DNA of 54,575 nucleotides from Bacillota bacterium (GTDB lineage Bacteria; Bacillota; Bacilli; Lactobacillales; Aerococcaceae). This document shows positions 40,543-48,448 of the stretch, in pieces. How positions within the stretch are numbered: position 1 is the stretch's first letter; each line of letters begins with the position of its first letter. The DNA lies in contig JAEZWY010000230.1 of the NCBI GenBank assembly GCA_023442905.1, forward strand, positions 1 through 54,575. The letters run 5' to 3'. The notes under the pieces were generated by a model. The model was not told where the DNA came from. It saw only the letters and a list, made by a program, of their open reading frames with translations, and made no database searches. The translations under genes and the position numbers were made by a program.

Positions 40543-42477
40543 TTAATCTTTTTTATAAAAACTTGTATCAAACCCATCCGCACGTAATTCTAGCGTTTCT
40601 GCCCAAGGTGGAGATAGACTCATTAAATCACTGATATATTCGACCGTTACATCGTTTGGTGCTTCAATGACAATTTCATCATGTATGTGCATGACAATTC
40701 GAAAACCTTCATCATGAACACGTTGCAAAGCAAAACATAATAAATCCCTTGATATTGCTTGCACAATATTCTCGACAAACTTCGGACCATAGCTGAATAT
40801 TCGTTCCCACTTCTTTGTCGCACCAATCCCTTCATACGAAACAGACTCATTACCAAAGCTATTTATCCCAATTCGTGGTTTTACATAAGAGAGCCATCTA
40901 CCGGAAGGCAAACCAATCAGCAACATGCCACTTTGATATTCAAACTTAATGCCATGGATCATATGTGCTTTTCGTTGTCTCACAGTTTCTTTTGCTGCAC
41001 GATCAACATCCCACCAAAATTTCACTATTTTTGAATTTGACTGCCGCCACACATCGACAAGTGATTTTAATTCATATTCTTCAAGTCCCATACTAAGAGC
41101 ACCCATTGATTTCAACGCACCAACAGAACCTCCATAACCAAGCGCAAGTTCTGCAATTTTTCCTTTTTGTCTTAATGGACTGTCTTTTGAAATTTCATCC
41201 AAGGGAACTTTAAACATCTGCGCAGCCGATGCTTCATAGATTTTCCCGTGTGATGCAAACACTTCATTCCGCCATTTTTCACCTGCAATCCAGGCAATCA
41301 CACGTGCTTCAATTGCACTAAAGTCAACGATTATGAAGCGATTGTTCCGAATAGGAACAAATGCGGTCCTTATAAGCTGAGAAAGTACACTCGGAACTGA
41401 TTCATATAAAATTTGTAAGGCTTCAAAATTACCTTGTTTCAATAAAGCACGTGCTTCATCTAAATCAGAAATATGGTTTTGTGGTAGGTTTTGAACTTGA
41501 ATTAACCTTCCTGCAAATCTCCCCGTACGATTTGCACCGTAAAACTGAATCAATCCCCTCGCTCGTCCATCACGACAAACAACATTTTCCATAGCCGCAT
41601 ATTTTTTCACGCTGGATTTTGCGAGTTGTTTTCTCAATTGAAGCACTTCCTTAATTTCACCTTCATTAGTTTCAATTAAATGTGTCACTGCAGCCTTATT
41701 TAAACTATCTGTTTCTACCCCTTTTGTTTGTAACCATCCCCGCATTTGCTTTACAGAGTTCGGGTTTTCTAGCTTAGTAATTTCCTTCATACGACTAATT
41801 AACTCGCCACGAATTAGGTCATCACACTTAATGGCCTGAGTAACTAACTCCAAATCTAGCTTTATTCCCCTATCATTTATTAACTGATCAAGAAGATAGT
41901 TATCCCACTCTGCTTCGGGCATTGGAAATTTAGATAGTTTATCTTGTATCGCAATTTCAGTTTCTACATCACGTTTGTTGTATGCTTTAAAACTGTCCCA
42001 TCGATTAGGGTCATGTTCTTTTAGATTTCTTGTTCGGCCGCCATTTGTTTTTGTTGGTCTACAAGGAATAGAGAAAAAACGAATTAAATCTTTTCCTTCC
42101 GACATCTTTTGTTTATCTGCTCCCGTTACCATTGCAACTCCTTCTAAAGATAACGGTAAGCCTAAATAAGCAGACCACACCATTGTGCATCGCCAATCAA
42201 CAGGTGATAAATCTCGCTTAAAATGTTTACTTAAACAAATCCGTTCAAACTGAGCATTAAAGGCCCATTTCGTTATATTTTCATTAAATATCGCTTGTTC
42301 AATTTCAGACGGGATAGACTCACCGTTTGCCAAATCGATGACATGAACAGGTCCACTATCTACGCTGTAAGCAAATAGCATTACTTCAAAATCATCTGCC
42401 TCCACATAGCGATAGACCCCGCTTTTAGCGAGGTCCACACTACTATACGTTTCAACATCGATATGCATTGTTTTCAT
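40543..42477 (-). CDS. Family A DNA polymerase (with 3'-5' exonuclease)
   Basis: 644 residues. The N-terminal DEDD exonuclease starts with MHIDVETYSSVDLAKSGVYR (acids D and E), with WAFNAQFERICLSKHF and RDVETEIAIQDKL later. Polymerase motif A is RFIIVDFSAIEARVIAWIAG, motif B RQKGKIAELALGYGGSVGALK, motif C IVMHIHDEIVIEAPN. No 5'-3' exonuclease domain. It replicates phage DNA. The ATG overlaps the preceding stop (ATGA); no separate ribosome binding site, so translation is coupled. Confidence 0.97.
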   Translation of the reverse strand: MKTMHIDVETYSSVDLAKSGVYRYVEADDFEVMLFAYSVDSGPVHVIDLANGESIPSEIEQAIFNENITKWAFNAQFERICLSKHFKRDLSPVDWRCTMVWSAYLGLPLSLEGVAMVTGADKQKMSEGKDLIRFFSIPCRPTKTNGGRTRNLKEHDPNRWDSFKAYNKRDVETEIAIQDKLSKFPMPEAEWDNYLLDQLINDRGIKLDLELVTQAIKCDDLIRGELISRMKEITKLENPNSVKQMRGWLQTKGVETDSLNKAAVTHLIETNEGEIKEVLQLRKQLAKSSVKKYAAMENVVCRDGRARGLIQFYGANRTGRFAGRLIQVQNLPQNHISDLDEARALLKQGNFEALQILYESVPSVLSQLIRTAFVPIRNNRFIIVDFSAIEARVIAWIAGEKWRNEVFASHGKIYEASAAQMFKVPLDEISKDSPLRQKGKIAELALGYGGSVGALKSMGALSMGLEEYELKSLVDVWRQSNSKIVKFWWDVDRAAKETVRQRKAHMIHGIKFEYQSGMLLIGLPSGRWLSYVKPRIGINSFGNESVSYEGIGATKKWERIFSYGPKFVENIVQAISRDLLCFALQRVHDEGFRIVMHIHDEIVIEAPNDVTVEYISDLMSLSPPWAETLELRADGFDTSFYKKD

Positions 42478-43028
42478 GATAAGAAGTCATCATCCACATC
42501 AGTAGCAAAATCTACCGATGCATCCGTACGACCACCTAATGGCTCTCCATCACGAATCTTTTGAATGTTACCAAGACCACAGGCAATCCCTCGGTTACCA
42601 TTTGAATTAAATGCATAAAAGTTAATACTTACACGAGCATATACACCTGAATAAACTTCTGAACGCTCTAAAATTGGATTAATGTCAGCATCTACAATCT
42701 GTGGTGGTGTAATGCTGTTTGCATTAACAAAGAAACTATCTGCATACGCTTCATCATCTGAACGGTCAATATCTCCATCACGAAGCGGTAATTTTAACGA
42801 CTGCTTGTTTGGAATTTTCCCACCAAACTTTCCGCGTCCTTCTTCAATTGCAGCATCGACTGCTTTTTCAATTGCCTCTAAAGTTTTCGTATCACTTTTT
42901 GGAATAATAACACTCACACTATACTTTTCTTTTCCACCATTGATTGACTTTGGCTCCCACACGTTGGCATAAGATAATCGCACTACCCCTGTAATTACTT
43001 TTGTTGGATTTTTTACTGTTTTCGACAT
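42474..43028 (-). CDS. DUF2815 family protein (single-strand DNA-binding-like)
   Basis: 184 residues of the DUF2815 family: GVVRLSYANVWEPKSINGGK, EKYSVSVIIPKSDTKTLEAI, FGGKIPNKQSLKLPLRDGD, FFVNANSITPPQIVDADINP and YARVSINFYAFNSNGNRGIA. The fold is predicted OB-like, and these genes always lie with DUF2800 and DNA polymerase genes, which suggests a single-strand DNA-binding function. GGAGGAGAAA before the ATG. The acidic C-terminus (DVDDDFL) resembles the tails of SSB proteins. Confidence 0.92.
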   Translation of the reverse strand: MSKTVKNPTKVITGVVRLSYANVWEPKSINGGKEKYSVSVIIPKSDTKTLEAIEKAVDAAIEEGRGKFGGKIPNKQSLKLPLRDGDIDRSDDEAYADSFFVNANSITPPQIVDADINPILERSEVYSGVYARVSINFYAFNSNGNRGIACGLGNIQKIRDGEPLGGRTDASVDFATDVDDDFLS

Positions 43029-43030
43029 AA

Positions 43031-44161
43031 TTATTTCTCCTCCATAAATTCATTTTTTGCTGTTGATATATTTATTTCTGGACGCTTATCCGTTATTGGA
43101 ACAAGCGTTGGTTTCCCTCTTGGCTTAGTAATGAAATCACCAAGTAGTTCATTAAACTTCTTTTTACCCATCAGTTTTTCCATATTGGTTATCGTTAGCA
43201 GACTTTGCTTGTAAATATCTTCATAGCCTGCCTTCTTTGCAGCTTCAGCTACCGCTTCTTCATCTGTATATTTACGATTAGACCGACCTTCTACAACCTT
43301 AAAACCTTTCCACTGTTTTCCTTGTTGAACAGCGGCATTCGTTGCATAAGCAAATATTTCATTTGCCCATTTAGTAAGGTCATTCACATGAAGCAAGATT
43401 TCTGCAATTTCATCATCTGTTAATAAAGGCGGATTTTTAAATTCAAATTTTGCTACCTTAAAATTTTCTTCCGCCCTTGCTTTGCACTCCACAGATGCCC
43501 TACAAAACCTACACCAATCACCAGGCTTATATTCGCCATCACCTTTGAACGCTAATTCTGCTTTTGGTTTAAGTGTATTTTCCGCCCAATCTATAAGATT
43601 CGTTTTGGGTATTTCAAAGGTTGAGATGTTTTCACGTCTCGGTTGATAAATGGTCATTTTTACTACATTGATATCATAAATTGCATCAAATAGATTAAGC
43701 GCCCCTAATGCATATAGCATCATTTGCGGATTATTTTCTGCTTCAACTAAAACACCTTGTCCATATTTAAAATCAATAACATGAGCTACATCGTCTGCAA
43801 CAATCACACAGTCCCCTGTTCCAAACCCTTCTGGTACATAATTTGAAAAGTCCAATCGCTGTTCAATCAGAAGAAGTGGATCTTTCGTTATTTGTTTTAC
43901 TGCCGCTAGTTCTTCCAAGATAAACTGGACATACTCATCGGTATAACGTTCCATCTCTTCAGAATCATAAATGGATGTTGGTTTCTTCGTTGGAATCTTT
44001 AACGCTTCTCTAAGCTTATGTTCCCCCAGTTCATGAGCGGCTGTTCCTTCCTTAGCCGCTTCACCACTAGAATCATCAAACTCTAATTCAAGACGTGCCG
44101 ATGGAGTACAATTCATCCATCGATGTGCTCCTGACGCAGATAAAATGGCATGTTTCGTCAT
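43031..44161 (-). CDS. DUF2800 family protein (RecB-like nuclease)
   Basis: 376 residues. N-terminal HAILSASGAHRWMNCTPSAR, AAKEGTAAHELGEHKLREAL, the PD-(D/E)xK core VIDFKYGQGVLVEAENNPQM with D-F-K and the Q downstream, and a cysteine group (WCRFCRASVECKARA) are those of DUF2800/PD-DExK exonucleases that resemble the Cas4/AddB C-terminal iron-sulphur nuclease. It probably processes phage replication ends. ATG follows GCGGAGG and overlaps the preceding stop. Confidence 0.93.
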   Translation of the reverse strand: MTKHAILSASGAHRWMNCTPSARLELEFDDSSGEAAKEGTAAHELGEHKLREALKIPTKKPTSIYDSEEMERYTDEYVQFILEELAAVKQITKDPLLLIEQRLDFSNYVPEGFGTGDCVIVADDVAHVIDFKYGQGVLVEAENNPQMMLYALGALNLFDAIYDINVVKMTIYQPRRENISTFEIPKTNLIDWAENTLKPKAELAFKGDGEYKPGDWCRFCRASVECKARAEENFKVAKFEFKNPPLLTDDEIAEILLHVNDLTKWANEIFAYATNAAVQQGKQWKGFKVVEGRSNRKYTDEEAVAEAAKKAGYEDIYKQSLLTITNMEKLMGKKKFNELLGDFITKPRGKPTLVPITDKRPEINISTAKNEFMEEK

Positions 44162-44475
44162 TTCAATTCCTCCGCATCTTTCATCAATGCTTCATAGTCT
44201 TTTTCTTCAATTTCGCTTAACTTAGTTGCACCATATTTTTCAAGTAACTTTTTAATATCAGATGTAAAACCCGCTTGGCTCTTTTGTGCAAGTAGTGTAC
44301 GAACTTCTTCAAGTGATATTTTTTGCTTTTCCGGCTTCGCTTTTTTAACTGGTGCTTTTTCTTCCGTTCGTGGTGATTCTTCATTACTCGCCAACACTCC
44401 AGCAATCGTCTGAAGTGAGCCAGCTAAATTTTGCAAATCAGTGACTACATCAAGAAGTAATTTTGTTCTGCTCAT
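44158..44475 (-). CDS. Hypothetical early phage protein
   Basis: 105 residues from the ATG at 44475; a GTG four codons upstream is poorly placed. N-terminal SRTKLLLDVVTDLQNLAGSL, then a Lys/Glu/Pro-rich linker (EEKAPVKKAKPEKQK), then a helical C-terminus (EEVRTLLAQKSQAGFTSDIK, YGATKLSEIEEKDYEALMKD) that looks like a small helix-turn-helix/rRNA-biogenesis-like DNA-binding end. This type of gene commonly precedes DUF2800 in Bacillota phages. Function unknown. It overlaps both neighbours by a few bases. Confidence 0.82.
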   Translation of the reverse strand: MSRTKLLLDVVTDLQNLAGSLQTIAGVLASNEESPRTEEKAPVKKAKPEKQKISLEEVRTLLAQKSQAGFTSDIKKLLEKYGATKLSEIEEKDYEALMKDAEELK

Positions 44476-44476
44476 A

Positions 44477-44680
44477 TTAAGCCTCACCGCCTTTCCGAGT
44501 TTCTTTTATTTCCACTGTTTCTACTGAGTCACCAGGTGTGATAACAAGCAGATTTACTTTTTTACCAAACAATAAATCTAGCATTCGGCTACGTACAGTT
44601 TTACGTTTACCTTCAACTACTCTTGTTTTCTCACCATTTTCATCTTTAACATTGATGATTACCTTGTGTTTTAGACTCAT
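44477..44680 (-). CDS. Hypothetical small early phage protein
   Basis: 67 residues, basic, not recognised in function: MSLKHKVIINVKDENGEKTR, VVEGKRKTVRSRMLDLLFG, KKVNLLVITPGDSVETVEI. Beta-rich with a DNA- or RNA-binding-like basic middle. Its ATG has AAAGGAG about 8 bases upstream and follows the third copy of the conserved leader. Stop codon abuts the next gene's start. Typical of the first gene of the DUF2800 operon. Confidence 0.8.
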   Translation of the reverse strand: MSLKHKVIINVKDENGEKTRVVEGKRKTVRSRMLDLLFGKKVNLLVITPGDSVETVEIKETRKGGEA

Positions 44681-44711
44681 CTGGAAACACTCCTTTCTAA
44701 GGGTTTTATTT

Positions 44712-44754
44712 CGTCCCTTACTAGTAAGCGAAAAATCATGCCCTTTCGAACCCC
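44712..44754 (-). promoter_or_regulatory. Conserved leader element, copy 3
   Basis: On the minus strand GGGGTTCGAAAGGGCATG, then ATTTTTCGCTTACTAGTAAGGG. It keeps GGGGTTCGAA, TTTTTCGC and the final G-A/T-AAGGG of the other copies. It lies in the 103-base gap between the sigma-like gene and the 67-residue gene. The palindrome TTACTAGTAA is unique to this copy. Confidence 0.5.
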
Positions 44755-44783
44755 TTTTTTAAAATAAAATTTAAAAGGCTCAA

Positions 44784-45287
44784 TTAAGAGCCCTTTCTTA
44801 TCAGTTTTTCTAATCTTCTGTATATTTTATTTAAACGATTTCTGATAGCCGCTTCGGTCACACCCTCTTCGGCAGCAATCTCAACATTTGTTTTTTGGTC
44901 GTAAAACTTCTTTTGTATCGTTCTAAATTGTTTATCTGTTAACTGATCCATTGCTTTATGCAATTGTTCGATTAACTTTTGTTTCTCTTCATAGTTCTCC
45001 ATTTCCAAAATTTCATTAAACGGATCTGCATCCCAATCTGCTAAATGTTTGTTATGTTCAGCTTTTGAATCTCCGTTTTCATCTACATAAGATTCTAAAT
45101 TACAAGCAATTCGGTAATCATAGCGGCGACCTTCGTCCACTTCCTGATCATCTTCAGAATGTAAATATTCAATATCAACCTCTGTTACACCATTTTCTCC
45201 TGGTACGATGGTTGCTATCTTTTTACCTCCTGAATAGTAAATATAAGATTCTCTGTTCTTTTGGCTTGTTTTGTACTTTTTTGTCAT
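44784..45287 (-). CDS. Sigma-70-like phage regulator (region 4)
   Basis: 167 residues from the ATG at 45287 (GGAGAGG about 12 bases before); a longer upstream reading would cross an inverted repeat and is rejected. The C-terminal half (LTDKQFRTIQKKFYDQKTNV, EIAAEEGVTEAAIRNRLNKI, YRRLEKLIRKGS) is a sigma region 4 HTH. The N-terminal part (ESYIYYSGGKKIATIVPGEN) is variable. Proteins of this kind are found at the head of early operons of phages and conjugative elements; some may act as transcription activators rather than full sigma factors. Confidence 0.85.
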   Translation of the reverse strand: MTKKYKTSQKNRESYIYYSGGKKIATIVPGENGVTEVDIEYLHSEDDQEVDEGRRYDYRIACNLESYVDENGDSKAEHNKHLADWDADPFNEILEMENYEEKQKLIEQLHKAMDQLTDKQFRTIQKKFYDQKTNVEIAAEEGVTEAAIRNRLNKIYRRLEKLIRKGS

Positions 45288-45566
45288 TGTTTGGCATCCT
45301 CTCCGCCAATTTGCGGAGGGCAAAGGATGCAAACAATGAAGAGCTTGTCCTTTAGTAACCTGACCTTTACTTAAAAAAGTGCGCAACAAGGTAAGGGTAC
45401 TAATATTGAGACACTACAATCCTGGTATGGATTGCGTACTTCAATATGTATCCTTTGCCCTTATTGCAAATCAGGCATTTGATATTTTTTTAATCTATCT
45501 AAAGTGTATAATGAAATTCTGCATTGCGGTCGGACATGGTTATGCCCGTTTTGAGCATAAAAAATA

Positions 45567-45608
45567 GGCTAATACTACTTCATTTATAAAAATGAAGTAG
45601 TATTAGCC
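45567..45608. repeat. Perfect 18-bp inverted repeat
   Basis: GGCTAATACTACTTCATT and its exact complement AATGAAGTAGTATTAGCC flank TATAAA. There is no T-run on either side. The perfect long stem suggests either a protein-binding site or a stable RNA hairpin downstream of the protease gene. Confidence 0.75.
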
Positions 45609-45632
45609 CGCATAAAATCAACAAAACAAAAA

Positions 45633-45650
45633 CGGACATGAGCATGTCCG
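45633..45650. terminator. Bidirectional terminator after the protease-HTH gene
   Basis: CGGACATG-AG-CATGTCCG is an 8-bp stem with a 2-base centre (a tight loop). It is followed by CTTTTT on the plus strand and by TTTTTGTTTT on the minus strand. It lies 6 bases after the stop of the 627-residue gene. Confidence 0.75.
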
Positions 45651-45655
45651 CTTTT

Positions 45656-47539
45656 TCATAAAGTTACATCATATTTTTTTAAAAAATCTCTTGTTTCATC
45701 TACTGATTTCCCTTGAAAATACATTAAAACATATCGATACCATTGATGACTAGTTACTCTTGTTGATAATCGATGTGCGGATTGATCTATAATGTGAAAA
45801 CTAATTTCAGGTGGTAAGTATAAAGCTATACATATCGCCACTAAAGTTTCCAAGCTACCATTAGATTCACCATTGAAAATCCTTCGTACTTGACGATCAT
45901 CCATAGGGATTTTTGCTGCTATTTCTTTATAGGTTAACCCGCGCCAATCTTTAACTTTAGCTAAGCAATCACAAAAATCATTACTCATCTTTCCGTACAT
46001 TTCCATATTCTCCATGATAACTTTTTCCAAAAATAATTCTTGTTTTTCTGGTGTTGAATTTTCGTAGCCTTGATGAAAACTAATATCAAATTCAAATGGG
46101 GAGTTCTCATCTCGATTCAGCACACATTCACTATGATAATTTGCACCTATTCTGTCACTCGAGCGTACTGTAATTGTAAAAACCAAACAACATTCATTCA
46201 TGTTGTGCCTTGCATAATTTGTTAATGTTAAATTACCAAATAAATCTTTTTCAACATATTTAGGAGTGTTTAATACAAAATGCGAATCTATATAAACATA
46301 GCGACCGCTAGATGTAAGCTTTGCAAAATCAGCATCAGTGAATGATAATATTCCCGCATCGACTGCTCCAATTGAAAAAGTTTGATTTCTTTCTAATGTT
46401 CCTTTTTTAAAACTATGTGTAGGTATATACCTACCATCGATGAAGTTAAATGCACCAATAGCTTCCTCATAACCCACATCAATCATTCTGATTTTCGCAG
46501 CCAATCGAGAAACACCAAAAAACTCAGCTAATTTATCGATAGTCTCTTCTATTATAACTAACAAATCATTGGTGCCTTTTTCTTTCATTAAATCCTGAAT
46601 TATAGAATATGCTTCTTGTTTAAACATATTCAGTGGCATCAATATCTTAGGAGCTAAGCTATTAGCCTGCCATTCCATCCAATCAATATATTCCTTTTTA
46701 TTACCTTTAACTCCACCTGATACCTTACAATTAATTTTTGTTATATCTTCATCAAACAAATTTTTAAGCATAAATGCTTTTTTATGTAAATGCCAGTGAA
46801 CACATTCATGAACAATAGTATTATTATATGAACCTAAGTTTCTAAGAAAAAAACAATTAGGGTCTACAAAAATGCTACCTTTTTCAACCTTTTTCTCTAT
46901 TGTTTTATCATGCGTTTCATCGTAAAATGTACTTACAGTATCCTTAAAATAAATTTGCCCAAAGATACTATTATCTTTTGAAATTCTAGTCATATGAACA
47001 GTTAAACCCATCTGTCTTGCTAATAATTCTGGATCTATTTTGATTGGAGTAATTAAAGCTTCTGGATAATGTTCTTTTAAAAAATTAGTTGCCACATTAT
47101 CTAAATCTTCCTTGTAAATAATGGGTACAAAATATTCAGATAATCCATTTTTGATTTTTTTTCGATTTTTTCTCTGGTTATATATATCGATGTGTTTAAT
47201 AACAAAATTTTTAAAATGGGTATCCAAATTAATAGTACATTCATAGTGAAACCATTGATAACATATTTCTTGTTCATCAACTAACCGTTTATTTATATCA
47301 CTAACCTCAATGTGAGCTTCTAATAAAATATCGAAATCGATTTTTGTTCCAGGTAAATCTTCTATGTAAATTTGTTTTATTTCTATATCTGATAAGTTTA
47401 CTTCATCAATTTCTTCAACAACATTTAGGCGTAGTTCTAAATTTTCTACTTGGTCTGTTATGAAGTCCTGAAGGGCTTCAAACAACTCATTATAATATTT
47501 CTCTTTCACATAATTAGTAAATGAATGTTCTAGCCCCAT
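45656..47539 (-). CDS. ImmA/IrrE-like metallopeptidase with C-terminal HTH
   Basis: 627 residues from the ATG at 47539 (AAAGGGAG 8 bases before). The zinc protease motif HECVHWHLHK (HExxH, about residue 250) is followed by WMEWQANSLAPKILMP with the third ligand E, as in ImmA/IrrE proteins that cut repressors. A long N-terminal region (about 220 residues) of unknown fold precedes it. The C-terminus (LTYKEIAAKIPMDDRQVRRI, FNGESNGSLETLVAICIALY) is an XRE-type HTH. So protease and DNA binding are in one protein, more than twice the size of ImmA. It follows the Abi_C-type gene by 16 bases, probably one operon. Confidence 0.82.
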   Translation of the reverse strand: MGLEHSFTNYVKEKYYNELFEALQDFITDQVENLELRLNVVEEIDEVNLSDIEIKQIYIEDLPGTKIDFDILLEAHIEVSDINKRLVDEQEICYQWFHYECTINLDTHFKNFVIKHIDIYNQRKNRKKIKNGLSEYFVPIIYKEDLDNVATNFLKEHYPEALITPIKIDPELLARQMGLTVHMTRISKDNSIFGQIYFKDTVSTFYDETHDKTIEKKVEKGSIFVDPNCFFLRNLGSYNNTIVHECVHWHLHKKAFMLKNLFDEDITKINCKVSGGVKGNKKEYIDWMEWQANSLAPKILMPLNMFKQEAYSIIQDLMKEKGTNDLLVIIEETIDKLAEFFGVSRLAAKIRMIDVGYEEAIGAFNFIDGRYIPTHSFKKGTLERNQTFSIGAVDAGILSFTDADFAKLTSSGRYVYIDSHFVLNTPKYVEKDLFGNLTLTNYARHNMNECCLVFTITVRSSDRIGANYHSECVLNRDENSPFEFDISFHQGYENSTPEKQELFLEKVIMENMEMYGKMSNDFCDCLAKVKDWRGLTYKEIAAKIPMDDRQVRRIFNGESNGSLETLVAICIALYLPPEISFHIIDQSAHRLSTRVTSHQWYRYVLMYFQGKSVDETRDFLKKYDVTL

Positions 47540-47555
47540 ACGCAAGACTCCCTTT

Positions 47556-48362
47556 CTATTTATATTTACCAATATGCATTTTATACGTGTCCCAGGTAAA
47601 GTGTACGATAGTTAATGATGCGTTCATTGCTAATTTAGCGTATCGCACAGGTAATTCTGTATAATTCTTTCCTTTACCATGCCCATCACCTTTATCATTT
47701 CTAAGAGAATTTAAACCATCAACTACCTGAATGAAACTACTTAGTATTTTCTTAACATCATTATTATTTTTAGCTGAGACATTTTCTTTCGGATCTAGAT
47801 TTAATTTTAAAAACACTTGTTTTCTTAATTGTACTACAGTGGATGATGGAGAATATTCCTCGTCAAATTCATCTAAAATGTGTTTGAAACAGGACTCTAA
47901 TAGTTCTTTAGATTTCCCTATCACATCCGAAGGTGATTCTTCAACTAATGACATCATTATGCTGAGTTGACTAGCTATATAGACATCATTAAACTTTTCT
48001 TTGACATCAGTAACCAATGTACTGCTAAATGTTTGATTAGTTGAAAACTTTGACATAAGCGCTTTCAATTTCGGATAAAGATTTCTCTTTTCAACCGTAA
48101 GTAAATCTTCAATGTTTTGATATTCTATATATTCAATTAAATCAGTAACTAATTTTATAATTTCACCATCGTCAGCTTGATTTATAAACTCAACAAAGGA
48201 TTTTCCTTTTGATAACTTATATTGCGTTTGGAGTGGTATTCCAACAGAATTCAGCGTAAAATCATCAAATTCTGAATTACTAAAATTCAAAACATACCCA
48301 CCATCATTAAAAAAAGTACTAATGAAATTTTTATCATTAAAGCTAAGCAAACCCTTACACAC
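47556..48362 (-). CDS. Abortive-infection family protein (Abi_C / HEPN-like)
   Basis: 268 residues. The last ~90 match the abortive infection C-terminal domain: VIGKSKELLESCFKHILDEF, then VVDGLNSLRNDKGDGHGKGK, where LRN..G.GHG is the hallmark (a HEPN-type R...H site), and LAMNASLTIVHFTWDTYKMH. The N-terminal 150 residues are helical and unrecognised. Proteins of this class cause growth arrest after phage infection. The start is uncertain: GTG at 48362, or a TTG about five codons later. It precedes the protease-HTH gene closely and follows a hairpin after mcrC. Confidence 0.8.
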   Translation of the reverse strand: MCKGLLSFNDKNFISTFFNDGGYVLNFSNSEFDDFTLNSVGIPLQTQYKLSKGKSFVEFINQADDGEIIKLVTDLIEYIEYQNIEDLLTVEKRNLYPKLKALMSKFSTNQTFSSTLVTDVKEKFNDVYIASQLSIMMSLVEESPSDVIGKSKELLESCFKHILDEFDEEYSPSSTVVQLRKQVFLKLNLDPKENVSAKNNNDVKKILSSFIQVVDGLNSLRNDKGDGHGKGKNYTELPVRYAKLAMNASLTIVHFTWDTYKMHIGKYK

Positions 48363-48397
48363 CTCGCAGTCTTACTACATGTTTTAAGGATAACATC

Positions 48398-48433
48398 GAC
48401 TCTTTATGCATCAAACGATATGCATAAAGAGTC
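48398..48433. repeat. 14-bp inverted repeat between mcrC and the Abi gene
   Basis: GACTCTTTATGCAT and ATGCATAAAGAGTC flank an 8-base loop, 16 bases after the mcrC stop. No T-run on the minus strand, so it is either a weak terminator for the restriction operon or an operator for the abi-protease operon. Confidence 0.65.
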
Positions 48434-48448
48434 ATAACACTATAATTA

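Larger units (their letters stand above)
45288..45655. other. Gene-free gap with several hairpins
   Basis: This 368-base stretch between the sigma-like gene and the protease stop holds: a CTCCGC/GCGGAG hairpin at 45301-45318; the sequence TCCTTTGCCCT at 45451-45461 with its inverse at 45317-45327, extended over about 28 bases (45303-45330 against 45448-45476); an ATATTGA/TCAATAT pair around 45400-45450; a TATAAT at 45507-45512 on the plus strand without a well-spaced -35; and two hairpins (45567-45608 and 45633-45650). No protein-coding gene is convincing. It probably holds the promoter and control region of the early operon. Confidence 0.55.

Noticed and set aside
44784..45389. Longer start (34 extra codons) for the sigma-like gene
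   Set aside because: The extra part crosses an inverted repeat, lacks a ribosome binding site and does not resemble relatives; ATG at 45287 is better.
45379..45567. 62-residue plus-strand reading in the control gap
   Set aside because: No ribosome binding site, odd composition, crosses the inverted repeats; only a possible non-coding RNA remains.
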